This document shows, one piece after another, positions 24,487 to 33,971 of a stretch of DNA of 64,000 nucleotides. Position 1 is the stretch's first letter. The number at the start of each line of letters is the position of its first letter. Origin of the DNA: Sulfitobacter sp. DSM 110093 (lineage in GTDB: Bacteria; Pseudomonadota; Alphaproteobacteria; Rhodobacterales; Rhodobacteraceae); contig NZ_CP085167.1 of NCBI RefSeq assembly GCF_022788715.1, forward strand, positions 3,159,501 through 3,223,500, written 5' to 3'. A program made the position numbers and the translations under genes. The notes under the pieces were generated by a model that saw only the letters and a list, made by a program, of their open reading frames with translations, did not search any database and had not been told where the DNA came from.

Positions 24487-25165
24487 AGACGGACATAGTT
24501 TCGAACCCTGCAGAAATCGATTAAGTCAGACTGCATGCCTCGTAACAAAGAACTTCTCCGCTTTTCGTTGCGCGCCTCACAATCTGAGAAGATAAGAAAA
24601 TAACGGCAGAGCAGCGCCCCTTGTCCCATTCGAACCTGCGCACTGTAGTTTTGAACCCACGAGCCATAGGTTCAACAAAACCAGGGGAAGCTGCAATCAA
24701 CGGCAAGGCAGCGCCCCCTGCCCACGCATACGGGGCCGCTCGACAATCGCCAGCAGCCCCCCCCCCCTTCATGTTAATGAATATGGTGGCGACTTCGGTC
24801 GGCGAAAAACCAAACATGTTCTATTTGTATAATTGCTTCTGCACCTGTTAATTACGGGCCGGGCATTGCCTTTACCCGGCCCGTAATTGTCGAATAGTTT
24901 TAATGCCTTATGATATCGCATAGTTTAAGAAAGAAAACGCGAATTGGGCCTACAGCCCGTCGCCTCCCCTGCGCAGCTAACCTCTTCAAGGCATCGAAGC
25001 GCGACCTCTGCACCGAGCCCAAACTAAACACGTGAGGGGCGGACGTCTTCGTGTTTGCAGCGCTAGTTGGTCCGGCAGGAACACCATAGCCAACATTCAT
25101 CGATTCAATCATATGATGCACTGCGGCAAACCACGCTGCCAATCGCCGCTTACGTCAGGTCTTGA
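24487..25165. other. Intergenic region with dispersed repeat and an 11-C tract
   Basis: About 680 bp with no recognised gene. It contains an 11-base C homopolymer at 24757-24767, a repeat copy with hairpin at 24779-24888, and GC-rich decayed sequence up to the phnE stop. The expected 5' half of the interrupted LysR gene was looked for here and not found. Confidence 0.45.
24779..24888. repeat. Dispersed repeat, copy A, ending in a strong hairpin
   Basis: Positions 24779-24870 match 34852-34944 at roughly 80% by eye, with one single-base indel; both begin GAATATGGTGGCGACT. In this copy a perfect 14-bp stem (AATTACGGGCCGGG / CCCGGCCCGTAATT, 11-nt loop) closes the unit. It could be a small RNA gene with terminator or a non-autonomous repeat. 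Confidence 0.65.
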
Positions 25166-25978
25166 TTAGATAATAGTGCGGCGGATCACGGCTGAGACCC
25201 ATTCGCTTACAACCACAGTCGCAAGGATCAGCAGCAGGATCACCGCCACCTGGTCCCAAGCCAAAGTCGCCATTGAGGCGTTCAGCTTCAGCCCGATGCC
25301 GCCCGCGCCCACCAACCCAAGGATGGCGCTTTCGCGGATGTTGATGTCCCAGCGGAAAACCGAAATGCCCCATAGAGCGGGCATGACCTGCGGAACCACC
25401 CCATAGGTCAAAACTTGCGCAGGGCCGGCGCCCGTGGCCAGGATCGCCTCGATCTGCTTGGGGTCGGTTTCCTCGATCGCCTCGTAGAACAGCTTGCCGA
25501 TGAAGCCGATGGAGCGCAGGGCGATGGCGATGATGCCGGCCAGCAGTCCGGGGCCGATGATCGTCACTAGCAATAGCGCCCAGATCAGCGAATTGATTGA
25601 CCGGGAGGCCACGATGATGAACAGCGCGATAGGCCGAAGGAAAGTCGCCGAAGGCGTGGTGTTGCGGGCCGCCAGAAGGGCGACCGGCACGGCCATGATC
25701 ACGCCACCAATGGTGCCAAGCGTCGCAATGTTCAGCGTGTCCCAAAGCGGCTGCATCAACTCAGGCAGGTAGCCCCATTCGGGCGGCAACATGCGCCCGC
25801 CAATGTCCTGCGCTTGACGCGGCGCGTCCCAGACAAAGGCCCAGATCGTGGTTTCTGTCATGATCTGCCAGCACCACACAAAGAGCGCAACAAGCGCTAG
25901 CCAACCCATCCAGATCGCGATCCGCTTAGCGCGGCTGCGCAGGGACCAGTCCGCCGGAAGCATCGAAATATCGCTCAT
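25166..25978 (-). CDS. phnE: Phosphonate-type ABC transporter permease PhnE
   Basis: 270 residues with about six membrane segments and the binding-protein-dependent permease signature (EAILATGAGPAQVL, about residue 180) that contacts the ATPase. A PhnE-typical RESAILGLVGAGGIG lies near 215. Last gene of the leftward phnD-phnC-phnE-phnE operon; its ATG overlaps the preceding permease gene by 4 bp (ATGA). The two permeases should form the heterodimeric channel for phosphonate, phosphite or a related anion. No C-P lyase genes are nearby, so the ligand is open. Confidence 0.88.
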   Translation of the reverse strand: MSDISMLPADWSLRSRAKRIAIWMGWLALVALFVWCWQIMTETTIWAFVWDAPRQAQDIGGRMLPPEWGYLPELMQPLWDTLNIATLGTIGGVIMAVPVALLAARNTTPSATFLRPIALFIIVASRSINSLIWALLLVTIIGPGLLAGIIAIALRSIGFIGKLFYEAIEETDPKQIEAILATGAGPAQVLTYGVVPQVMPALWGISVFRWDINIRESAILGLVGAGGIGLKLNASMATLAWDQVAVILLLILATVVVSEWVSAVIRRTII

Positions 25979-26778
25979 TGCAGGAACTTTCTGAGATAGC
26001 TGGAGCTGTATTCTGCCACCATCACAATTGCGATGATGATCAGCAGGATCGCTCCCGCGCTGTCGTATTCATACCGGTCAATCGAGGTGTTCAGCGTGGC
26101 GCCAATACCGCCCGCACCGACGATTCCGATCACCGCGCTTTCGCGAAAGTTGATGTCGAGCCGGTAGAGCGACAGGCCAATCAGGCGCGGCATGATCTGC
26201 GGCTTGATGGCATAGTCCAGCAGTTGGAACCAAGTCGCCCCGGTGGCGCGGATGGCTTCGGCTTGGGTTTCGTCGATCTCTTCGATGTCATCAGCTAACA
26301 GCTTGGCGATGAATCCAATCGTGGCAAAGGTCAGTGTCAGGAAGCCAGCAAAGGGGCCAAAGCCGAACATCGCGACAAGGAAGATCGCCACGATCACTTC
26401 TTGCAGGGACCGGCTTACCGCAACGATGGCGCGGCAGACCAAATAGACCGGTCGCGGCACAAGGTTGCGTGCCGCGCCAATCCCGATAGGCACAGAGATC
26501 AACACGCCCACGACCGTAGAGGTCAAAGTCATGGTCAGGCTCTCGATCAACCCCTGGCTGATGTCGCGCCAACGGCTGGTGAAATCAGGCTGTAGGAACC
26601 CCATGATGAATCGCTGCCCGCGTTCCATCCCTTCGGTGACACGCTGCCAGTTTACCTCGACTGTGCTGAAGGCCAGCGCGAGGTACACAAGCACCCCGAT
26701 TTGCAGCGCAATACGCAGCCGTCGGTCGGGAACGATCTGATGCGGCCGTCGCCAGGTGGTGGGGTATTGCGCGGTCAT
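25975..26778 (-). CDS. phnE: Phosphonate-type ABC transporter permease PhnE (first copy)
   Basis: 267 residues, homologous in layout to the next gene: membrane segments, [14 protein letters not shown] coupling motif and [15 protein letters not shown] near the C-terminus. Its start overlaps phnC by 4 bp and its end overlaps the second permease. The paired permease genes are of the phnCDE1E2 kind known from other proteobacteria. Confidence 0.88.
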   Translation of the reverse strand: MTAQYPTTWRRPHQIVPDRRLRIALQIGVLVYLALAFSTVEVNWQRVTEGMERGQRFIMGFLQPDFTSRWRDISQGLIESLTMTLTSTVVGVLISVPIGIGAARNLVPRPVYLVCRAIVAVSRSLQEVIVAIFLVAMFGFGPFAGFLTLTFATIGFIAKLLADDIEEIDETQAEAIRATGATWFQLLDYAIKPQIMPRLIGLSLYRLDINFRESAVIGIVGAGGIGATLNTSIDRYEYDSAGAILLIIIAIVMVAEYSSSYLRKFLQ

Positions 26779-27596
26779 GCGCCGACCTCGGCAAGCTGGC
26801 GCAGGGCGTCGCTTTCCGCTTCAGCTTGCTCATCGTCGCCCTTACGCATGGCGTCCCAATCTTCGGCGCCGTAGATCTCGGTCAGCGCGTCCTCGGTCAA
26901 GGCACTGGGGGCTTCGTCAAAGACCACCTTTCCAGCCCGCAGCCCGACGATGCGCTGCATGAACTGGCGTGCAAGCGGGACGTCATGGATGTTGACGATA
27001 GCGGGTAGGTTACGCTCTGCGCAGATCTCGGTCAGCAAGCGCATGATCTGGCGGCTGGTCTTGGGATCAAGGCTGGCGGTGGGTTCATCCACCAACAGCA
27101 AATCAGGGTCTTGGGCCAAGGCGCGGGCAATGCCGACCCGTTGGCGCTGACCACCCGAGAGCGCATCGGCGCGTTTGTTGGCATGGGCGAGCAAACCAAC
27201 CCGGTCGAGCAGTTGATACGCGCGCTGAATGTCCGCGCCCTCATAGCGGCGGAGAAAGCTCCGCCAGAAGGGGACATAGCCGAGCCGCCCGGACAGAACG
27301 TTCTCCATCACTGTCAATCGTTCGACCAAAGCGTATTCCTGAAAGATCATGCCGATCCGGCGGCGCTGTCGACGCAAATCACGCCCACCCAGCGACACGA
27401 GGCTCTTGCCGCCAAGAACGATGTCACCCGCGCTCGGCTCAACCAGCCGGTTGATGCAGCGGATAAGCGTCGATTTGCCAGCGCCAGATGGACCGATCAG
27501 CCCCACGATCTGGCCTTTGGGCACTTGCAATGAGACATCTGACAAGGCGGCGTCGCCAGTTCGATAGGTCTTGGAGACGGAGCTGAGTTCAAGCAT
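26775..27596 (-). CDS. phnC: Phosphonate-type ABC transporter ATP-binding protein PhnC
   Basis: 273 residues with Walker [10 protein letters not shown] (~35), Q-loop MIFQEYALV, signature [15 protein letters not shown] (~145) and Walker [33 protein letters not shown] is typical of PhnC. It energises the two downstream permeases, overlapping the first by 4 bp. A 30-residue Ala/Glu-rich tail is unremarkable. Confidence 0.9.
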   Translation of the reverse strand: MLELSSVSKTYRTGDAALSDVSLQVPKGQIVGLIGPSGAGKSTLIRCINRLVEPSAGDIVLGGKSLVSLGGRDLRRQRRRIGMIFQEYALVERLTVMENVLSGRLGYVPFWRSFLRRYEGADIQRAYQLLDRVGLLAHANKRADALSGGQRQRVGIARALAQDPDLLLVDEPTASLDPKTSRQIMRLLTEICAERNLPAIVNIHDVPLARQFMQRIVGLRAGKVVFDEAPSALTEDALTEIYGAEDWDAMRKGDDEQAEAESDALRQLAEVGA

Positions 27597-27665
27597 GAAT
27601 GGGGCTTTCGATAAAGATGGTCAGGCGGCGCTCAGGCCGCCTGACTGGTTTTCCGTCAGAGGTGT

Positions 27666-28622
27666 TTATTGGCAGTCGTATGCGACGCCGTTGGCCTCGT
27701 CGATCTTGCGGATCACGGCCCAATCTTCCTTGAAAGTGATGTCGATAAACTGCGCTTCGCCGTTCTTGCCGAACTCTTCTTCAAGGCCGGTGCCGGACCA
27801 ATCAAAGGAGAAGAACGCCTCGCGGATGCTTTCCTGCAGGGCCGGTGCGAGGTTGTAGGCGGTGCCGTAACCCGTGGTCGGGAAAGTCTGCGAGGTATAG
27901 ATCACGTTCATTTGGTCTTCGGTGACAACGTCACGCTCGATCATACGCGCCTTGACCGAATTGGCGATCGCCGCTGCGGGGTAGTCTTTGTTGGCGACGC
28001 CAAGGATCGAGTTATCGTGCTTACCAGAGAAGACAGGCTCAAAATCGCTGCCCGCTTCCATGCCGAAATCCGCTTTCAAGATTGCAGAGGGCGCTTTGAA
28101 GCCTGAGTTCGAAGTCTCGGAAGTGAAGGCCATTTGGCCACCCTTGATGTCTTCGACAGCTTCAATCCCAGAGCCCGGATGCGTGATGATCTCCATCTCG
28201 TAACCGAAAGAGCCGTCTTCCGCCGCCATCATGGCAAAGGGACGAAAGCCGGCACAGGCCACGGCCAACGGATTGGAGCCGGTGTTGAAGCCCGCAACAT
28301 GCAAGCGACCTGCGCGCATCGCTTCGATCTGCGCAGCGTTCGATTGAACGGGGAAGAATTGCACTTCTTTGCCGGTAACCTCGCTCATATGCGCAAGGAA
28401 CTCAGACCAAACATCAGCGTAAACGGCGGGGTCTTCGACCGGGGTATAGGCGAAGATAAGTGTCGAGGGATCGATCTGATCAGCGGCATCTTGTGGGATG
28501 TCGGCGATCAAGTCGCCATCCGCGTCAGAATAACGCTCTCCAAGTTGAAATTCAGCCATAGCCGGTACGGCGCAAAAGGCCGCGATGGTTGCGCCTGCGA
28601 TACTATTGGAAAGAAGGGACAT
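27666..28622 (-). CDS. phnD: Phosphonate/phosphite ABC transporter substrate-binding protein PhnD
   Basis: 318 residues starting at the ATG after GACGGAGATATC. A signal peptide ends at AMA|E near residue 23. The mature protein has the PhnD/PtxB pattern: FAYTPVEDPAVYADVW, GRLHVAGFNTGSNPLAV, and FTSETSNSGFKAPSAIL in the ligand cleft. It delivers phosphonate, phosphite or a related ion to PhnCEE. First gene of its operon, about 395 bp from the divergent pstS, so both are likely under phosphate-starvation control. Confidence 0.88.
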   Translation of the reverse strand: MSLLSNSIAGATIAAFCAVPAMAEFQLGERYSDADGDLIADIPQDAADQIDPSTLIFAYTPVEDPAVYADVWSEFLAHMSEVTGKEVQFFPVQSNAAQIEAMRAGRLHVAGFNTGSNPLAVACAGFRPFAMMAAEDGSFGYEMEIITHPGSGIEAVEDIKGGQMAFTSETSNSGFKAPSAILKADFGMEAGSDFEPVFSGKHDNSILGVANKDYPAAAIANSVKARMIERDVVTEDQMNVIYTSQTFPTTGYGTAYNLAPALQESIREAFFSFDWSGTGLEEEFGKNGEAQFIDITFKEDWAVIRKIDEANGVAYDCQ

Positions 28623-29017
28623 GATATCTCCGTCGGATGTGCGGTCGGTGCCGCGTAAGGAAAATGGCAGTCTTCCCGCGCCCTGCCGAACAGCGAGGCG
28701 CGCGACCACGCCAGATTGGGCGCAGTCATTTTGTTATTTCACGTAGAATAGATTTATCAAGCTCACCGTAGCACGAATTGGCCAAAAAACTGTTTTTTTA
28801 CAAAAACTTCATATTCAGGAACTCTTCCAGCGGCATTGTATTACGTTCCAAGCAAAGGTGCCAAACTGAACAGCAATGCATGCAAATGGTGTTTTTGCCC
28901 TATGCCAATCCTGAATTATAAATTTTTTAATTCGATATTTCATGAATTCACAAATATGAAACATACTTCCGTTAGCCCGACGCTGAGCTGCAAACATCGA
29001 CAGGAGAATATCTGCTC
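28623..29017. promoter_or_regulatory. Shared promoter region of phnD and pstS
   Basis: 395 bp, markedly AT-rich, between two phosphorus-uptake operons. A TTTCAT ... ATGAAA dyad occurs at 28938-28961 upstream of pstS. A consensus PhoB box (paired TGTCAT-like repeats) was not recognised with confidence, but PhoB control of both operons is expected from their functions. Confidence 0.5.
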
Positions 29018-29989
29018 ATGCGTACTCTATCCCTCACCACCCTTGCCCTTGCTTTGCCGGGTATGGCTTTCGCCCAAGATGCCGTCCAGGTTGACGGCTC
29101 TTCCACGGTGTTCCCAGTGTCCGAAGCCTTTGCTGAAGAATACCAGATCGCAACTGGCAACCGCGTGGTGGTCGGTGTTTCCGGCACCGGCGGCGGCTTT
29201 AAGAAATTCTGCCGTGGCGAAACCAGCTTCTCGGGTGCCTCGCGCCCAATCAAAACCGAAGAAGCCGACCTTTGTGCGGAAAACGGCATCGAGTTTCTGG
29301 AAATGCCGGTCGCGATGGACGCGCTTGCCGTCATCGTGAACCCAGAAAACCCGCTGACCTGTATGAGCGTCGAAGAGCTGAAGACAGCCTATGAGACCGA
29401 AGCGCAAGGCAAGGTCGATAACTGGAACCAGTTGAATACAGAATACCCGGATCAGCCCCTGACCCTATTCGGGGCAGGGACAGACTCAGGCACTTATGAC
29501 TATTTCACCTTTGCTGTGATCGGTGAAGAAGGTGCATCGCGCGGCGATTTCACTGCGACCGAGGATGACAACATTACTATTCAAGGTGTGTCGACCGACC
29601 CCGATGCCATCGGCTTTCTTGGTCTAGCCTATGTCGAAGAAAACCGCGGCCGCGTGAAGCCTTTGGAAATCTCCTACAACGGCGGCGATTGTGTTGAGCC
29701 TTCGACCGAGAATGCAGCATCGGGCACCTACCAGCCGCTGACGCGGCCGCTGTTTATGTATGTGAACAAAGCTCACCTTGATGAGATGCCAAATGTCGAG
29801 GATTTCGCCAAGTTCTTCTTCGACCCGGCCCATGCCATCGATTTGGTGTCCTCCACCGGCTACCTCGCACTTCCCGAAGCGGCCTTTACCGCAGCGGAAG
29901 AAAAGATTGCGGCCCGCAAGACCGGCTCATTCTTTGACGGCGGCTCCAAGGTTGGCGTGACACCTGACGATCTTCTGGCGGCGAACTAA
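29018..29989 (+). CDS. pstS: Phosphate ABC transporter substrate-binding protein PstS
   Basis: 323 residues with signal peptide (cleavage near AFA|Q, residue 20). Phosphate-binding features include VDGSSTVFPVSEAF, GVSGTGGGFKKFC and GAGTDSGTYDYFTFAV, the Ser/Thr/Arg-rich anion site of PstS/SphX-type receptors. A CAGGAG ribosome site precedes the ATG. It starts the operon pstS-pstC-pstA-pstB-phoU, and a hairpin in the gap to pstC probably lowers downstream expression. Confidence 0.92.
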   Translation: MRTLSLTTLALALPGMAFAQDAVQVDGSSTVFPVSEAFAEEYQIATGNRVVVGVSGTGGGFKKFCRGETSFSGASRPIKTEEADLCAENGIEFLEMPVAMDALAVIVNPENPLTCMSVEELKTAYETEAQGKVDNWNQLNTEYPDQPLTLFGAGTDSGTYDYFTFAVIGEEGASRGDFTATEDDNITIQGVSTDPDAIGFLGLAYVEENRGRVKPLEISYNGGDCVEPSTENAASGTYQPLTRPLFMYVNKAHLDEMPNVEDFAKFFFDPAHAIDLVSSTGYLALPEAAFTAAEEKIAARKTGSFFDGGSKVGVTPDDLLAAN

Positions 29990-30002
29990 GCATCGCGCCT
30001 TT

Positions 30003-30026
30003 GCGGCGGGCCGTTGGGTCCGCCGC
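30003..30026 (+). terminator. Attenuating hairpin between pstS and pstC
   Basis: A GCGGCGG / CCGCCGC stem with a 10-nt loop followed by GCATTTCTTC. The T-tract is weak, so it more likely trims or stabilises the abundant pstS message than stops all transcription. Confidence 0.5.
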
Positions 30027-30056
30027 GCATTTCTTCACGACCGAACGAGGACACGC

Positions 30057-30989
30057 GTGCCTAATTCTTCCATCCCCACCTCTGCCGAGTTGATCCAAAG
30101 CGGTTTCGTCCGACGCCGAAAATGGATCGCGCGCGGTATGAAGACTTTTCTGTTCCTTTGCGCGGCCCTGTCTGTCTTTGTGACCACGGCCATTGTCTTT
30201 GTTCTGGTCCGCGACTCTTGGGATTTTTTTGCGAATGTCCCGTTGTTTGATTTCCTCTTCGGCACAATGTGGACGCCGGTATTTGCCAACCCTCAATTTG
30301 GCGTGCTGCCGCTCTTGGCTGCGACGCTGCAAACCGCAGGGCTGGCAATGGCAATCGCCGTCCCCTTCGGCCTGATCATGGCGATTTACCTCAGCGAATA
30401 TGCGCGGCCCGCAGTGCGCGAAACGATCAAACCTGCGCTAGAGATGTTGGAGGCCGTACCAACGGTGGTCTATGGCTATTTCGCCCTTTTAGTCATGACC
30501 CCTTTCTTGCAGGGCTTCGTTCCTGGGTTGAAAGGCATCAATTTGTTGGTGCCGGGCATCATACTTGGCATCATGATCCTGCCTTACGTCGTTTCCGTCA
30601 GCGAAGACGCGATGCGCGCCGTGCCCAATAGCCTCCGCGAAGGCGGCTATGGGCTGGGTATGGCGAAATGGCAGGTGGCCACACGGATCGTCATTCCCGG
30701 TGCCTTTTCCGGTATCACTGCGGCCTTCATTCTTGGGATGTCACGTGCGGTGGGCGAAACCATGGTGCTGGCCGTCGCGGCAGGGCAGAACCCGAACCTG
30801 ACATGGGATCCCCGCGAAGGGGCCGCGACCATAACCGCCTATATTGTGCAGATGAGCCTCGGCGACGTGGCCCATGGCTCTATCGCCTATCAGTCGATCT
30901 TTGCTGTCGGTTTGCTGCTTTTCGTCATCACGCTGCTTTTCAACATCGTCGGCTTCTATCTGCGCCGTAAATTCCGCGAGGCGTATTGA
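30057..30989 (+). CDS. pstC: Phosphate ABC transporter permease PstC
   Basis: 310 residues starting at GTG after GAACGAGG. It has six predicted membrane helices and the PstC landmarks FLFGTMWTPVFANPQFGVLP and MLEAVPTVVYGYFAL, with an EGGYGLGMAKWQVATRIV coupling loop. It forms the inner-membrane channel with PstA, whose ATG lies 1 bp beyond the pstC stop. Confidence 0.92.
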   Translation: MPNSSIPTSAELIQSGFVRRRKWIARGMKTFLFLCAALSVFVTTAIVFVLVRDSWDFFANVPLFDFLFGTMWTPVFANPQFGVLPLLAATLQTAGLAMAIAVPFGLIMAIYLSEYARPAVRETIKPALEMLEAVPTVVYGYFALLVMTPFLQGFVPGLKGINLLVPGIILGIMILPYVVSVSEDAMRAVPNSLREGGYGLGMAKWQVATRIVIPGAFSGITAAFILGMSRAVGETMVLAVAAGQNPNLTWDPREGAATITAYIVQMSLGDVAHGSIAYQSIFAVGLLLFVITLLFNIVGFYLRRKFREAY

Positions 30990-30990
30990 G

Positions 30991-31941
30991 ATGAGCACGA
31001 CTACCCAAGGCGCGTTGAGCGCCGCAACCACCAACCAAACTGCCTTTGATGCCGTTCGCAAGGCCAAGCAAAAAGACATCCTTTTTGCCACGGGCGGGCT
31101 TGTTGTTATGGCGCTGGCCATGACGCTGCTGCTGGCGCTGATTGGGGATTTGGTCATTCGCGGTGCCACGCGCATTGATTATGGTTTCCTAACCAGCTAC
31201 CCCTCGCGGTTGCCTGAACGGGCGGGCATTCTATCGGCATGGGTCGGCTCATTGCTGGTAATGCTGGTGACCGCATTTCTCGCCATCCCCATCGGCATTG
31301 GCGCGGGGCTCTATCTTGAGGAATATGCCCGCAAAGGGTGGCTGTCGAATTTCATTGAGATCAACGTATCAAACCTCGCTGGGGTGCCGTCGATCATCTA
31401 TGGCCTGCTCGCGTTGGGCCTGTTTGTCTATGGCTTTAACTTGGGCAAGACGATCCTTGTCGCAGGGATGACATTGGCCCTGTTGATCCTGCCGATCGTC
31501 ATCGTTTCAACCCGCGAGGCGGTGCGCGCGATCCCCCGGATCATCAAAGAGGGCGCCTACGGGCTTGGGGCAGATCAATGGCAGGTGATGTGGAGCTATA
31601 TCATCCCTGCCGCGCGCCCAGGCATCCTGACGGGTGCCATCGTCGGGCTGAGCCGCGCCATTGGCGAAACAGCACCGATCATTACCATCGGCGCGCTGAC
31701 CTTCATCGCCTTTCTTCCCCCTGCTCCGGTGACCGGGGAATTCCCATTCATATCATTCGCTTGGCTAAACGACGGTTTCACCGTGCTGCCGATCCAGATG
31801 TTCAACTGGGTGTCGCGTCCACAGGCGGAATTCCACGTCGCTGCCGCAGCTACCGGCGTGGTTCTGATCGCGCTGACTTTCTCGCTCAACGGGATCGCGA
31901 TCTGGATCCGCTATCGACTGCGCCAAGGCTATAGGAACTGA
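30991..31941 (+). CDS. pstA: Phosphate ABC transporter permease PstA
   Basis: 316 residues. ATG 30,991 directly follows the pstC stop; a longer frame would overlap pstC. Membrane helices and the PstA signatures NVSNLAGVPSIIYGLLALG and EGAYGLGADQWQVMW are clear. The N-terminal cytoplasmic tail is about 30 residues. Partner of PstC in phosphate uptake. Confidence 0.92.
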   Translation: MSTTTQGALSAATTNQTAFDAVRKAKQKDILFATGGLVVMALAMTLLLALIGDLVIRGATRIDYGFLTSYPSRLPERAGILSAWVGSLLVMLVTAFLAIPIGIGAGLYLEEYARKGWLSNFIEINVSNLAGVPSIIYGLLALGLFVYGFNLGKTILVAGMTLALLILPIVIVSTREAVRAIPRIIKEGAYGLGADQWQVMWSYIIPAARPGILTGAIVGLSRAIGETAPIITIGALTFIAFLPPAPVTGEFPFISFAWLNDGFTVLPIQMFNWVSRPQAEFHVAAAATGVVLIALTFSLNGIAIWIRYRLRQGYRN

Positions 31942-31944
31942 CCC

Positions 31945-32820
31945 ATGACGGATACCACCATGACCTTAGACAAGACAAAGACGGATACGCAGCCGGCGCC
32001 CTCCACTAAGGCCGAACCCGACATGCCGCCCGCCATCAAACCCGCGGCAGAGCGCGATCCGCTGCGCGCACGAATTGAGAACTTTAGCTTTTACTACTCG
32101 AACGGTTTTCAGGCGATCAAACAGGTCGACATGCCAATTCTTGATCGCAAGATCACCGCAATCATTGGCCCTTCGGGCTGTGGCAAGTCGACCCTGCTGC
32201 GCAGCCTCAATCGGATGCATGATCTCTATCCCGGCAACCGCTATGAGGGCAAAGTGATCCTAGAGCCCGAGGGCGAGAACCTGATCGGGCCCGAGGCCGA
32301 CCCCGTGCTGGTGCGCCTGCGGGTGGGGATGGTGTTTCAAAAGCCCAACCCCTTTCCAAAGTCGATCTATGAAAATGTTGCTGCCGGGCTCCGCGTGCGG
32401 GGGATCAAAAAACGCGCCGTGATTGATGAGGCCGTCGAAACCGCCCTCCGCCGTGCCGCCATTTGGGATGAGGTTAAGGACAAACTGCACGGCTCGGCCT
32501 ATGACCTTTCTGGCGGGCAACAACAGCGCCTTTGCATCGCACGCGGGCTCGCACCCAACCCCGAAATCCTGCTGCTGGATGAGCCGACCTCCGCTCTTGA
32601 TCCCATCGCCACCGCGAAGGTCGAAGACCTTGTACAGGAGCTGTCGGAAACCGTGACCATCGTGATCGTCACCCACAATATGCAACAAGCCGCGCGGATC
32701 TCGCATCGGACGGCGTTTATGTATCTGGGCGAGGCGATCGAGTTTGGGGACACCAATCAGATATTCACCAATCCCAAACACCCCCGCACGGAAAGCTATA
32801 TCACGGGCCGATACGGGTAA
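31945..32820 (+). CDS. pstB: Phosphate ABC transporter ATP-binding protein PstB
   Basis: 291 residues with Walker [18 protein letters not shown] (~72), PstB-specific [20 protein letters not shown], signature [16 protein letters not shown] and Walker [15 protein letters not shown] 40-residue Pro/Thr-rich N-terminal extension precedes the ATPase domain. It powers PstCA, and with PhoU it reports phosphate status to the PhoR/PhoB system. It starts 3 bp after pstA. Confidence 0.93.
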   Translation: MTDTTMTLDKTKTDTQPAPSTKAEPDMPPAIKPAAERDPLRARIENFSFYYSNGFQAIKQVDMPILDRKITAIIGPSGCGKSTLLRSLNRMHDLYPGNRYEGKVILEPEGENLIGPEADPVLVRLRVGMVFQKPNPFPKSIYENVAAGLRVRGIKKRAVIDEAVETALRRAAIWDEVKDKLHGSAYDLSGGQQQRLCIARGLAPNPEILLLDEPTSALDPIATAKVEDLVQELSETVTIVIVTHNMQQAARISHRTAFMYLGEAIEFGDTNQIFTNPKHPRTESYITGRYG

Positions 32821-32822
32821 GC

Positions 32823-33521
32823 ATGATCATGTCCCAGCATCCGCATTTTTTGAAATCCTTTGATGCCGCGCTTCAGGTGCTCCGTCAGAACTTCCAGCAG
32901 ATGGGAGATATGACAGCCGAGAACTGTGTTTTGGCAACCTCCGCATATCTTGCCCATGACGAGGCGCGCGCGCTTGAGGCGATCAACCACGACCTAGATA
33001 TCGACGAAACCTTTGAACAATTGCGCTCGGATTGTTTTGACGTGCTGCTAAGGTTTCAACCCGTCGCAAAGGACCTGCGGCTGGTCATGGGGATTGAACA
33101 CGCGGTCGGCAATCTGGAACGGGCCGGGGATCACGCCAAGACGATCGCCCGACATGTGATTGCCACACCGAAACATATGCTACCCCCCGAGGATCGCACC
33201 CGGCTTGACGAAATGGCGGTTTTGGTCGCACGCACGCTGGGCAAAAGCGTGATCGCGATGACAGATCATTCAACCGAAGCCGCCAAACAAGTTCTGGCTG
33301 CCGATCTGCGGGTTGATGCCTATCGCGACGCGGTCTTCGACGCGACGATTGTGGACCTTCAACGGAATGCCGCGCAGGCGCGTGACCACATAGGGCGCAT
33401 CTTGGTCGCCGTGGCGCTTGAACGGATCGGCGATCACGCCACCAACATCGCAGAAGAGGTGTTGTTCGTCTCGCGGGGCGTCGCACCCGGCGCGACCAGA
33501 ACAGGGTCTGGGATTGGATGA
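32823..33521 (+). CDS. phoU: Phosphate signalling protein PhoU
   Basis: 232 residues, two repeated three-helix bundles with the PhoU metal motifs (EHAVGNLERAGDHAKTIARH, ~105, and ALERIGDHATNIAEEVLF, ~200). PhoU links PstB activity to PhoR and dampens the Pho regulon when phosphate is plentiful. It starts 2 bp after pstB and its stop overlaps the next gene as ATGA. Confidence 0.92.
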   Translation: MIMSQHPHFLKSFDAALQVLRQNFQQMGDMTAENCVLATSAYLAHDEARALEAINHDLDIDETFEQLRSDCFDVLLRFQPVAKDLRLVMGIEHAVGNLERAGDHAKTIARHVIATPKHMLPPEDRTRLDEMAVLVARTLGKSVIAMTDHSTEAAKQVLAADLRVDAYRDAVFDATIVDLQRNAAQARDHIGRILVAVALERIGDHATNIAEEVLFVSRGVAPGATRTGSGIG

Positions 33522-33844
33522 CTTGGGGCCGAGCATTGATCGCGGATGAACTCGTATTCGAGTTTGACGACATCGTGCTTGATATAGAATGCCTGCGTGT
33601 GCGCCGCGCAGGACGATTGGTACACCTTGGATCGACTGAGTTCGTCATGCTGGTCGCCTTGATCGAAACCCCCGGCAAGGTCTGGACACGGGCTGCCCTT
33701 GTTGATCGCGTTTGGGGCCGGGATGCCAGGGTCGAAGCACGAACGGTTGATGTCCATGTGGCCCGACTGCGCAAGGCGCTTTGCCAAACCGACAAGTCCT
33801 ATCCGATCCGAACCGTGCACGGCGTAGGCTATGCCCTCGGCTAA
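33518..33844 (+). CDS. Stand-alone PhoB-type winged-helix DNA-binding protein (no receiver domain)
   Basis: Only 108 residues. It aligns with the C-terminal OmpR/PhoB effector domain: FDDIVLDIECLRVRRAGR, LGSTEFVMLVALIETPGKVWTR, RTVDVHVARLRKALC and the final IRTVHGVGYAL. The N-terminal receiver domain (about 120 residues with the phosphorylated Asp) is missing, and the ATGA overlap with phoU shows it is not lost to a wrong start call. In many relatives a full-length phoB occupies this place. It might act as a phosphorylation-independent regulator or be a trimmed remnant; a full phoB probably exists elsewhere. Confidence 0.75.
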   Translation: MTWGRALIADELVFEFDDIVLDIECLRVRRAGRLVHLGSTEFVMLVALIETPGKVWTRAALVDRVWGRDARVEARTVDVHVARLRKALCQTDKSYPIRTVHGVGYALG

Positions 33845-33971
33845 GCGATCCATCGCGCTATTGCGGTTGTCTGGCAGGCCGTTGGGATGCTAAATGCGGT
33901 TTCTCGGATGGTTTTCCCTCCACGCAAAGCCGCCATCCTACTGTTGTTTTAGGTGTTAAGTCCGGTCAGCC

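Noticed and set aside
24495..24660. TTCGAAC-like strings suggesting a tRNA T-loop
   Set aside because: Flanking bases do not pair as a T-stem and no cloverleaf can be drawn.
24621..24851. A 76-codon frame crossing the 11-C tract
   Set aside because: No ribosome site and no recognised similarity; overlaps the dispersed repeat, so not called as a gene.
24487..25165. Search for the 5' half of the LysR gene on the island's right side
   Set aside because: No LysR helix-turn-helix was seen in the minus-strand frames.
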